Below are positions 25,424 to 36,010 of a DNA stretch of 64,000 nucleotides, in pieces. The position numbers and the translations under genes were made by a program. Position 1 is the first letter of the stretch, and each line of letters begins with the position of its first letter. Origin of the DNA: Brachypodius melanocephalos (lineage: Eukaryota > Chordata > Aves > Passeriformes > Pycnonotidae); assembly GCA_013398615.1 (NCBI GenBank), contig VZSR01000520.1:19127234-19191233 (forward strand), read 5' to 3'. A model generated the notes under the pieces. That model saw nothing but the letters and a program-made list of their open reading frames with translations. It was not told where the DNA came from and made no database searches.

Positions 25424-26526
25424 TGGAGGTCAGCAAAGCTTTCAATACTGTTACTCACAATATCTTTCTGGGCAAAATGTCCAGCACACATCATAGGATG
25501 GGTGAGAAACTGGATCACAGGTCAAGTGCAAAGGGTTATAGTGAAGGGGGGTACATCAGACTGGTGACCTGTTACTAGTGGGGTTTCACAGAGCTCCATC
25601 CTTTCCTCTGTGCTCTTCAACATCTTCATTAACGACTTGGATGCAGGACTCAAAGGAATACTAAGTAAATTTGCTGATGACACTAAATTGGGAGGAGCTG
25701 TTGACTCTCTCAGAGGCAGAGAGGCTCTGAAGGGAGACCTCAACTTGGCAATCACCAACCATATGAAGTTCAATAAGGGCAAGTCTCAGATTCTGCACCT
25801 GGGATGGGCAACCCTGGCTAGACTGGGGAATGAGAGGCTAGAGCACAGTGCTGTGGAAAGGGCCCTGGGGGTCTTGGTCAATGGCAAGTTGAACATGAGC
25901 CAGCAGTGCCCTGGCAGCCAGGAGGTCCAAGTGTGTCCTGGGGTTCATCATGCACAACATCACAGCTGGGCAAGGGAGGGGATTGTCCTGCTTTGCTCTG
26001 CACTGGGGCAGCCTCACCTCAAGTGCTGGGGGCAGTTCTCAGAGCCACAGTATAAGTAAGATGAAAAGATCTTAGGGAGTATCCAAATGAGGGTCATGAA
26101 GAGGGTGAAGGTTCTGGAGGGGAAGCCTTAAGAGGAACAGCTGAGGTCACTCATTTTGTTCCACTTGAAGGAGACACCTCATTGCAGTCTTCAACATCCT
26201 CATGAGAGGAAGCAGAGAGGCAGGTACTGATCTCTTCACTCTCATGAACAGTGTCTGGACTTGAAGAAATGGCATGAATCTGAGTCAGAGGAGATCTAGG
26301 TTGTATATATATCAGGAAAAGATTCTTCAGGCAGAGGGTTGTTGGGCACTGGAACAGGCTCCCCAGGGCAGTGGTCACAGCACCAGCCTGACAGAGTTGA
26401 AGAAGCATTTGGACACTGCTCTCAGGTGCAGGGTGTGATGCTTGGGGTGTCCTGTGCAGGGCCAGGAGTTGCATTTGATGATCGTGATGGGTGCCTTGCA
26501 AATCAGCTTATTCTATGATTCTATGA
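25424..26526 (+). mobile_element. CR1 LINE, 5'-truncated, with reverse-transcriptase remnant
   Basis: A sense-oriented CR1 non-LTR retrotransposon. Frame fragments read like the C-terminal half of CR1 reverse transcriptase: a FINDLDAGLKG stretch, then KFADDTKLGG (25670-25700; the FADD catalytic motif) and MKFNKGKSQILHLG. The frame is interrupted, with TGA and TAG in the upstream part and breaks after about 25920. It ends at 26526 in the CR1-type microsatellite TTCTATGATTCTATGA, which fixes the 3' end and strand. The 5' end is approximate, with the first recognisable homology near GCAAAGCTTTCAATACTGT. It is dead and lies in FMN1 intron 1. Confidence 0.9.
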
Positions 26527-27542
26527 AATATGTTCCGTAGTAATATGGCAGCTTCCTTTTAAATCTGTTGCCTAAGTTTGACTTTTTTAAAATTATGAAA
26601 AGTTCTGTTGTATTTATGCTTTTTCAGTTGAAAACTGAAATTCCTGCATTTTTCAATGTAGGAGCAGGTGCTCTCCAGCTTTTTGTGCTCCTGGGCTTTA
26701 GGTCTTTCCCTGATGCTTATGCATTTCCTAATGACTTCAGACTTCTCTAATTATGGTAGCAGAGTTCCTTCTGGATAAAAAACAATTTAGTTCTCAAAAG
26801 GAGCAAACAAACTTCCATTATGTATCCAAAGAGTGTAAATATATCTAATCTGTAGGAAGAAAATAGGTGATAAAAAGAATAGGAAATAAAAAACTTCAAT
26901 AAATTTGCCTATAAAATTACAATTACACTATTGCATGTTGATTCAAAATAGATTTGTATAGTACCTGAATGTTAGCCAAGTAAACAGAACCGTTTTTTTT
27001 TTGTTGTTGTTGTTATTCCAGGTTTTCTTGATGTCTTGGCAATTCCACAAAATAGTACAAGAAGAAAATATTCAGTCTTTTTTAGTTTCTAAGTGTTTTC
27101 TTGGTAAATAAAACAGTGCGACCTAATTACATTGTGATGGTGTTATGCTGGTGGTTGTGCTGAGTAAAAAGGCAATGGGCATGCTTGAATGGTTCCTTTT
27201 ACTAAATGTTCAACAGCAAGTTAACTTTTGACAGAGAGAGGGCAAGAGATTCCACCATTCAAAAGCAAAGCCTCTTTGAAATGGGTGTTTTAGTGACTAT
27301 CTTGTGACCTGATGGAACAGCATTGACTGAGAACCCTGGAGACAGAGGGATGATGCAGGAGAGAGAAAGATTATGACTCCAACTATGACTGCTAGCACTG
27401 TCATTCTTTTTGTGTCAGATTTTCAAGGTAAAAGATTTGTATCAGAAAATACTGAGAGAAGATTGTGCTTCTGCAGGCTTGTTATTTGTCATATTAAATT
27501 TGCCATAATCAAGTTTGACAGGCTTCTCTTTATTTTTTCCAG
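26527..27542 (+). other. End of FMN1 intron 1 with acceptor of exon 2
   Basis: Intronic sequence ending in a strong polypyrimidine tract and acceptor (CTCTTTATTTTTTCCAG, AG at 27541-27542). The acceptor is followed at once by a second CAG, giving a NAGNAG site. A TTG microsatellite lies near 27003-27017. No gene was seen. Confidence 0.65.
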
Positions 27543-27668
27543 CAGACAATATTATTGTTGAAGATTAGTCAGATGCCTTCCATCCATTCCCTGCCGCACA
27601 TGCTATGTCATGCAAGCTTTGGAACACTTAGAACATAATTTAAATGAATGACTAATTTGGCAAGCATA
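27543..27668 (+). promoter_or_regulatory. FMN1: 5' UTR part of FMN1 exon 2, with two upstream ORFs
   Basis: This leader lies between the acceptor and the formin start. It contains a 21-codon upstream ORF at 27573-27638 (MPSIHSLPHMLCHASFGTLRT, 27638 being the last base of its stop) and a 3-codon one at 27644-27655 (ATG AAT GAC TAA). The second overlaps an in-frame ATG at 27648 that would add seven residues to formin. That ATG has T at -3 and is a poor context. The ATG at 27669 has A at -3 and G at +4 and matches the known family start, so it is preferred. Confidence 0.6.
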
Positions 27669-29559
27669 ATGGAAGGCACACATACCATCCTTCAATTGCA
27701 CAAACCCATTATGGAGCTTTGTTACATCAGCTTCTACCATCCAGAGGGGAAAGTCAGAGGATTTACTTACCAGGGCTCTGTAACTCTGGATAGAACCAGT
27801 AAGCGTTTCTGTAGCTGCTATCAAGTAAGGGAGAGATTTCACATGGACCTGAGAGAACGGTCATATGAAAACTTTGGAGATATTATTTTCAAGCAAACTA
27901 CCACAAAAGATCTTTTCAATGAGCTGTACAAACTAACTGCTGAAAAGGAAAACCAGTTATCCAGTGTTTTGAGATTTCATCATTTTCCGGACCTTAAGGC
28001 AGGACATCAGGAGGAAAAGCGACAGGATGTTTCTGGAGTCCCGAAACTTAAAGGTGATAATTACTTCACTCTTACACTTCAGCCAGAGTTATTGCTGGAC
28101 TCTACAAAGAGAGACAATTTGATTCACAAAAAAATGAGAAAATACAGAAGGAAAGAGAGCTTCGAGGAGATCAGACATCGGAAAGAGGGAAAAAAGATAC
28201 ATGAACATCTCTTTTTACTGACTACACAAGACATCCAACAGAAAAATGAGAAGATGGTCTCCACAAGGCTTCCTACCAGGAGTTATCCCAGCACCTTTTC
28301 TCCCTCCAGCTGGCTAACAGTAACAGGTAAGGATAATTTACCAGTGGACAATAGAATACCACCAGAAAGGTGGACGGAGGAGGGTTATTTTCTTAAGAGC
28401 AACAAAGCTGTGAAACTGGTTGCTGACTTACCAAGTTCTAGCTCAAAAGACATCAATGATGTTGTTGCAGTTGAACCCGTGGATAATGGAGAATGCATTC
28501 CTGAAGTTACCAAGGTACCACAGAGGACCAGTATGGTGAATTCATCTCAGTACAGTCTGTCTAACAAACTCGAGACATTGAGTAAATCTGCAGCTGCTAA
28601 AATCTTGAAAAGTAGCAAGTATGCTGAGCCAGTATGTAAGGAGAAACCAGGAATCACAGTTCTTGCTCAAGTCCAGGATTTAGACACTTGCATTAAAAAA
28701 GTTACGAACCCCCCTGCAGAGTCTTTACCTGATTCTCACAGAGATAATGAAACCATTTCTCCTGTTCTCACAACAGCACATAACGAGCTTATATCAAGAA
28801 CAGATGTATACTCTGTAGATGAAGCTGCTGGAGACTCTAATAACAGTGTGCTGCAGGAAAAGGAGGAAGACGGCTCTGGTTTGCAGTACAAAGCAGAGAG
28901 AGTGCACATTACTGGTGAGTCATGCAACCTTGTGGGAGCAGTTAATAAAGCTCTTCTGAAAGTTATCCGGAGCGACACTTTAGATGAAGCTGCAGAATGG
29001 AAGAGACTGCAACAAATTACAAGAGTAGACAGAAACCTGCCAGGCTCACTATATGAGAAAAGGACCACGGTATCCCAGGGAAACGGCAAGCATTTATTTT
29101 TGAACCTGCCTGTAAATGAAAGTCCTGATATTCCTCAGACGAGTAATAATCTTAAACTGGAAGAGAAAAGGCTGCATTCACCCCCATTAGCAGCAGTGAG
29201 TAATGTTTTTAGCAATTCATATCCGCTATCAAATACACACAGGCAGATGTCACCTATTCCTTCTCCGTTATCTTCGAGACTGCCTAGCCCGCAGCTGCAC
29301 CACCGGATCCTCCCGCTGCCAACACACAGCACCGAGGATGAATCCATGCTCAGTGACTATGGCCACGGAAGACACAGTGCTATAAACTTCTCTTACAGTG
29401 ATTTGGAGCCACAGCTTTATCGGAAATTTTCTGATCCTGGAGAATTGGGATTTGCTAGCAGACAACGGGGCCTACAACAGAGTGCAACTGCAGGACATTT
29501 TGAAAGGTGTGCTGTGCAGGAAAAATTAACTACGCAGACACAGCAGAATTTCTGTCCAG
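27669..29559 (+). CDS. FMN1: Formin-1 (FMN1) large coding exon 2, N-terminal region
   Basis: Encodes residues 1-630 plus the first base of codon 631. The opening MEGTHTILQLHKPIMELCYI and the following GFTYQGSVTLDR match the conserved vertebrate formin-1 N-terminus. Later matches are a block near residues 424-447 (AVNKALLKVI) and the SP-rich SPIPSPLSSRLPSPQLHHRI around residues 528-547. A basic cluster (KKMRKYRRK) begins near residue 154. In mouse the exon-2 region is reported to bind microtubules; the actin-nucleating FH2 and profilin-binding FH1 domains are downstream and outside the window. The exon ends at 29559 with donor TGTCCAG then GTCAGT. Phase 1 matches the next exon found. No signal peptide or membrane segment is visible, consistent with a cytoplasmic or nuclear protein. 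Start 27669 is chosen over in-frame 27648 because of the Kozak context and family alignment. Confidence 0.94.
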
Positions 29560-30767
29560 GTCAGTCCTACTTCATACATTTTTAAACTAATAGAATAACC
29601 AAACATGAAAGTCTTGGAGTGTCTTTGGGATTTGGTTTTTTTTAATACTAGCTATTAATAATAAATATTGTGTAAAATGATAAACTATTTTTCACTACTT
29701 ACAGATGAGGTGAAAAGTTGTAGAAGTTTTTAAACAAGTTACAGCTATAAAAGGCTTCAAGATACATTTTTATGTCAGCTTATTTTCAGTCCTGTTGTTA
29801 CTGAATGACGTCTTAGCCAAAGTTAAGGAAAAATCTTTCTGTATAAAATGAAAAAAGCTCACATGCTTATTTTCCTGCTTTTCCTGTGCTGTGTTCTAGT
29901 CTTTCAAAATTTAACATTTAATTCTCCAAAATGTTCTTTTTGCTTGTTTGGCTTAACCGATAGAATATTTTCTGAACAAGCTAATTTAAAGTGCCTTAAG
30001 TATACGGCTGCTGCTTTGACTATTTAGCTACAAGAGGTCCATGTAAATTCTGTAAGAAACGGCTTGTTTTTAAAATGATTGCATGCAGGAGTCATGTTAC
30101 AATGTATTTGAGTACAGTGCGTGGGTTTATTTATAGAGATATAGTGTGAAAAAAATGCATAATTATATGACATCCTGAACAGCTGTTTTTGTTAGCTGGA
30201 ACATCAACATTTATAGCCTTCATTTTTAACTTAAGAAACAGGAAGGCTGAAGGACCTAATTCTGCAGTGGTCTAGGTGTGGCTCAGACTGGTCCCTCTGT
30301 CTTATGGTGGGCTGGCAGTGCAGAGTGACATGAAAGGGGGATTCCAAGAGGGGAGGTGTGTTGGGATGTGAAACCATTACCTTAGCCAGAGGGTGTTGAA
30401 TAGTGCCTGTGAGGTTTGCATTTATGCCTGCTACTTCTGGAAGTTGTGTTAGTTCCACTCAAGACTAAATCCAATTTAAGGTGCTGTTTGGTGAATTGAC
30501 AAGGTTGAAAAGATGGGTGCTGTGTTCTTCTTTTGTTCCTTTCTTGGTTCCTGTTGTGCTGTGCAGTCCTGTCCCTCTCATTATGTCTTGTACTCATCGT
30601 ACCTTTCGGTGAGCTGGTTTAGCTGACAAAACCAGCAATTTCACCCCTTTATAAGACTAAAGTAGCACAGCACATCTTTTTCTCTCTGTTTTACATTAGC
30701 ATTTTTTAAATTAATGTATCATTCAGAATTGTTGGATGTGGAGCTGTACCTTTTGTGCTGTACTCTT
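29560..30767 (+). other. Start of FMN1 intron 2, with read-through stop and poly(A) signal
   Basis: If the exon-2 donor is not used, the reading frame continues eight codons to a TAA at 29583-29585. An AATAAA hexamer at 29660-29665 follows about 75 bases later. Nothing else gene-like was seen. The rest is AT-rich intron. Confidence 0.6.
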
Positions 30768-31339
30768 TGTACAGTCTTCGCCTGGGATAGGGTTAATTTT
30801 CTTTACAGTAGCTTGTATGGGGCAGTGTTTTGGATTTGTGATGAAAACGGTCTGGATAACACAGGGATGTTCTAGCTTGTGCTGAGCAGTGTTTGCACAG
30901 CATCAATCCCTTCTCTGTTTCTCACTCTGCATCCCCTCAGTGAATAGACCGGGGCTGCACAATAGGCTGTGAGGGGACATAACCAGACAGATGACCCAGA
31001 CTAACTAAAGAGAAATTCCCTGCCAGATAACGTCATGTTCAGGAATAAAAGCAGAAAGTGGGGGCTTTAGAGGGGTTAGCCATCTTTTGCTTGGGACCTG
31101 GCAGGGCATTGGTCTGTCCATGGGAGGCGGTGAGTGGTTGCTGTAGCATCACTTGTTTCATTTTTTCTTCCCTCTTTTTCCACTTATCTTTCACTTACTA
31201 AACAAATTCTTTGTTTGTTATCTTGACCCCCAGTTGTTGGGGTTTTTCCATGCCTCTTTCCCCATGCCACTTGTGGAAGGGAGGAGGGAGGGAGTGAGTC
31301 TGTGCGTGGTGCTTATTTTCCCACTGGGCTAAACCCACA
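30768..31339 (+). mobile_element. Solo LTR of an avian ERV (ERVL-like), sense to FMN1
   Basis: An LTR of about 570 bases recognised by features shared with a common avian LTR family. The start is TGTACAG...TGGGATAGGGTTAATTTTC, the middle has GTTTTGGATTTGTG, AACACAGGGATGTT and ATAACGTCATGTTCAG followed by GGAATAAAAGC, and the end reads CGTGGTGCTTATTTTCCCAC then GGGCTAAACCCACA. No primer-binding site or internal retroviral sequence flanks it, so it is a solo LTR left by recombination. No clear target-site duplication was found, so the ends may be off by a few bases. It is old and diverged, with no coding capacity. The ERVL assignment is from memory. Confidence 0.75.
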
Positions 31340-34300
31340 ATGGTTTTACAAGAAACAAAACAACACATACACATACACATACTAATGGCATCTGTTGGCT
31401 GAAAATCCTGGCTATTAACCAGAAACATCTTTGTGAAGAGAAGAAGAGCAGACAAGCCCAATTTTAGTTCTTGTTTACATTTAACCTGGCAACATTAATA
31501 TAGACAGAAAATATCACAAGTTTTTTGTTGTTGTTGTTGTTTTCCATTTTCAAGTATGACTGCATGCCAGCATTATTACTGGTGTGTCAGAAAATCTGTG
31601 ACTTTAAGGAAAAATTCTCTATTTAGCTGGCATATATAGTACTGTAGATATGTCTCTGGATCTGGGGTAATATGACTTTCCATTTCCATCTGAACCAGGG
31701 ATGGAATTATTCCAACTAACAGAGCATTTGGAATACCACTCATGTAAACATACATGAATAATAACTAACTGACTGTAGTTCATTGAGACAAATGACATAT
31801 CTCCACTTTTAGTTAATGTAGATGATATTAAGGTTTACAGTTATAAACTTGCACTCCTGGTTTGATTCTTATCTGATTCCTCCCACGTGTGAAAAGGAGA
31901 GTTCAAGACTTTTTTTCAGATTTGTCTTCAACGGGGTGTTATTGTGAAATGTTTTCTTTCATTCCAGTCTGTTAGTAAATTGTGTAAGTATCTCCAATGA
32001 TTCTAAGAATTATGGAGAATTTTGGTCAAGTTTTTATAAGTCAGGTTGATTGAAGAATTTGCTTCATGGCAAAAATGATGGCTTTTTGAATATCTTTTCA
32101 AAGTTCTGTTGCTGGCACAGTATGCACTATTTCTTCCTGAAAAAATTTTGGAGCCTTTTTTTACCCATGTAACTTTGTATTTGGAAAATTTAATTAATTA
32201 ATTAATTATTCTAATTTATTAGTTTAAATTATAAATAGGACTCATCATAATTTTATTTTCAAATTAAATTTTAAAATTATTTATTCACATAATTCTAATT
32301 TTCTTATTGTTTGTAATCGTAATTCTTCACAGTCTTTCTCAATAATTGAAGAACATTCCTTCAGTCAAAACTTACTTCTGTACTTCCACTTTTTTTCAAG
32401 TTCAGTTTCTTTATAGATATATAGATACATATATGGCACATATATCATAGTTTAATTGCACAAAGTTCAGTTGAAAGTACAGTTTACTGGATCTTCTTGT
32501 TGAAGTGCAACTACTGGCCACAGAAATAGGCCACGGCTTTCATCTCAGTAAGTTAATAGTTAACTGGGAATAATTTATAGTTCAGCAATTTTCTCTGTAG
32601 ATGGGACTGGGAAGAAAATTTCCTGTATTAGCATGCAATAGTTCTATTTGAATTATCAAAAATCTAAGAAAAAGCTTTGGAATAACTTTGGGCTTTCACA
32701 TGATAAACTGCAAAAGCAGAAGTACAAACACTAAAATATCTCATAGAATGACATTTATTAAATCCTCAGAAACATACTTCCTGCATTTCTGTATGAAATT
32801 GTTTCTACTCTAATACAAAGTACATTATGCTTTTATAGTCTTGGAGATGCCTTTGAAAAGAAATTCAATGTATCTGAATATCTGATACATTGTCTCAGGG
32901 AAAGATTTTTCTGAGACATTTTAGTTTTTAGTTCCTGTCTCTCAAGAGTTCTCTCTCAAGTTGTTCACAGCAGTAGAAAAAACTAGGGAGAAAATTTTCA
33001 GAGCTATTGTATTAATTTAGTACTGAATGACACCAATATGCTATTTTACTAAGTATTGCCTATAAGAGGAAGAATATCAGGGATATTTTAGCAGTTATTG
33101 AAGTGAAATTGATTCAGAGCAGGAAACTTAAAAACCACTGGGTATGACATAGCTTCCAGGACAGTGACTGGTGACTGTGCTTTCAGTCAGGATGAGACTG
33201 GCAAGGGTCATTCACCACGCTTTCTGTTGTATCTTTTACTCCTAATGTGGAAAAAAAGAAGAAAAATCTACCAAGGCGGAATGGTGAAAACAAAAAAAGG
33301 AACAAATGAGAAGGATGATGTTACCCTATCCCCAGCCAATGAATAATGCTCCTTTTTTGGTATCTAGTTGTTGTCAAGAAAGAATATACCCATAAAACAC
33401 AGAAATCCAAATTAGTAGGACTGTAAAGAAACTAAGCCAAGCTTGGAATAGAACTGAATGATTAAATTTTGTGTCAGGTAACATAGCTGAGACCTATGGG
33501 ACTGAAAAGACAGGCTCATTCTCTTCTTACTCTTTTCCTTCTTGCAGCAAAGGTGTCCTTCACTTTTTCTCTTCTTCTCTGCAACAACTTTGATGTTTTT
33601 CTTGCTTTTTGGTAATTTGAGTCAAATCACTAAGCAAGCTGAAAACTGAGCCAGCACAGAGATAAGGGAGTAGCTTTGGCTGATTTAGTGACCTGAACAG
33701 TTCACAGTGGGCTGATGAAATCCGTAGCTAGGATGAAGGAGTGTGGCATGCAAGTGTGCCAGAAAGGACAAGTGAGCAAGACCACCCCTCCTGCAGGGAA
33801 TCATTTGATCCCCCAAAAATCTCAGTTGCATCCAAAAACTGGAAGCCAGAAGGCTGGCTGTGACTAGCAAGTTGTTAGGAGTGGGAAATGAGATGAATCA
33901 AGTTGAATGAAGATAGGGAGACACTGTGATATTTTGAGTTGATGCTATTAATACTGAAGCAGGAAGAACAAGAGATGGAGGGCAAGTGAGAAAGAGAACT
34001 CCAAGACTGAGCATAGAGTGTTACCTTGGCTATGATAGAGAACATTCATGGAGTATCACAAAACAAGTAGAACATGGCTGATTAGAGACTAGATAATTTT
34101 TTATTTTTGTTTTGTTGGGAAAGTCTGCAAAAGGAACTGTAACCATTAGAATGTACATTATGGGTATAAATCTGTCTGGCTTGCTGATGATTCATGAAGT
34201 CAGTATCATGAAATTTTGGAGATGCAGAGAAGAGAAGGGAGGAAGAAAAAGAAAAGTGAGGTAGAGTTCTGGTTTTAAGGTCTTCAAAATTATAATGCTT

Positions 34301-35745
34301 ATTGTGTTGTAGGGAAGGCAGCTTACTTGCTTGAATATAAGTTTTTAAGATTATTTCTCAAATAATTTTCTTTAATTGACCAGTTAAAGATGTTTACCCA
34401 AGAGTTCTTTGCAATATATTCTGGATGTAATTGTAGATGCATCTATCCCTGTACCTGCTGATTATTAGAAACAGAATGTTGTGTTTCCTTGTTTCTGCAA
34501 TGAGAATTTTATGGCAGCAGTTCACTTTCCATTAGAAAGAATTGATAACAAACATTCTGGTAGCTTTTTATGGTTGTCAAAAATTGTGCACTGCCATTTG
34601 GAAACATGCCAATTGCTAATGGCTATCTCTGGCAGATCAGTTCTGCTGTCTTAAAATATAAAAGTGCTTTAACCTATAAAGAACTATTTACTATATAGAT
34701 AATTCCTTTAATAAGTATTATTATTTAAATGGTGTAAGATTGTATTTTAATCCTCAAAGATCTTGAAGGGAGTGAAAAGCAGAAAATGATACTTTCAGTT
34801 TGATAGTTCACTCCTTGGTGGCTGGAGAAACAGTGGTCATATCTGTGCTCTAAGAGCTGCCCTCCTCCTTAGGTCTTTCACTGCCTGCTAAAACTGGGTT
34901 ATCCCGGTTTTCCTGCATTCATTTCTGTTTGTAGTGTAAACATAGCTTACTTGCATGTGAAGAAGAACACTCTGATTCTACAAATATAGCAGGCATATAG
35001 TCTATAGTTCTATACATCTGTTTAAATTTCCAGCATTAAAGTAGTAGGATGTGAGAAGCTTTAGTTTTGGCTTTGGTTGGAAGTATTATCATTAACTATC
35101 AGATAATGAATCTATTGCAGTGCCAGTGCCAGAAGATTTGTAATTGAAAAATGGCATATAGGCAACATTTCACCCCAGATATGTAATGAAGGTAGCAAAA
35201 AAATTAATATCATGGTACTATTTGAATATTATTTTGTCTTTTCCGAACTTAACTAACTCTTTAAGCTGAAAAGGGACAAATGGAGCCACTTAAGAGAAAT
35301 TCAATAACAAGACCTTATGATGTGTTCCTGAACCATGGTTTTGGAAAATGAAGTTTCATATAAACAAAACGCTGTTTGAAGGCTCTTACAACAGGAGACA
35401 GATTATATTATAGTGTTTTTGATGTTCCTTTTATAGGGAAGGGAAAGGTTTATAAATATCTTCTTTGATTGAAGTGGTTCAGAGAATTGCTAATTAGCAT
35501 TTTAAAAGCACTATAGCGTTCTGTCCACAGTAAGTATGCACTTCATGAAGTTTGCATATGGATCACATGGAAAGATGATGCATAGTTTCTCACAGGTAAT
35601 TCACATGAAAGTAATATACATGAGTGTGTTGCTTCACAAAACCCATCTAATTCAGAACAAATGTTCTTTGAAGATGCTGTAAAGGAGTTAAGAATTAAGA
35701 GACTGGTGTAAGAAAAGAATTAAAATAAAAAAGAAGAGAGAATTA
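31340..35745 (+). other. FMN1 intron 2, AT-rich, no gene seen
   Basis: No supportable gene. It contains a (TTG)n run near 31521-31542, an (AATT)n stretch at about 32189-32208 and purine-rich segments around 33900-34260. Short open frames on either strand resemble nothing recognisable. Confidence 0.5.
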
Positions 35746-36010
35746 ATCACAGAATCTCAGAATCATTTAGGATGAGAGGCCCACTTGAGATCATCTTGTC
35801 CAACCCTCTGCTCAGGCAGGGTCACCTACAGCAAATTGCCTGAGCCTATGTGCAGGATTTTTAATTTCTCCAAGAAATTTCTCTCTCTAAACAACCTGTC
35901 TATGCAACCTGTGTTAGTGTTTGGTCATTCTCACAGTAAAAGAGTGTTTTCTTTTGTTCAAGTGGAATTATGTAAATTTTCAATTTACCATCTCAGTCTT
36001 ATAAATACCA
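35746..36010 (-). mobile_element. CR1 LINE 3'-end fragment, antisense
   Basis: Reads on the minus strand as a CR1 3' end. The + strand starts with AATCACAGAATCTCAGAATC and continues with GAGATCATCTTGTCCAACCC and CAGGCAGGGTCACCTACAGC. Weaker similarity runs through CTCACAGTAAAAGAGTGTTTTC to about 36010. It is diverged and 5'-truncated. The right edge is approximate. Confidence 0.8.

Noticed and set aside
25522..26059. Reverse-transcriptase-like frame as a host gene
   Set aside because: It is part of a 5'-truncated CR1 LINE with frame breaks and a CR1-type 3' end.
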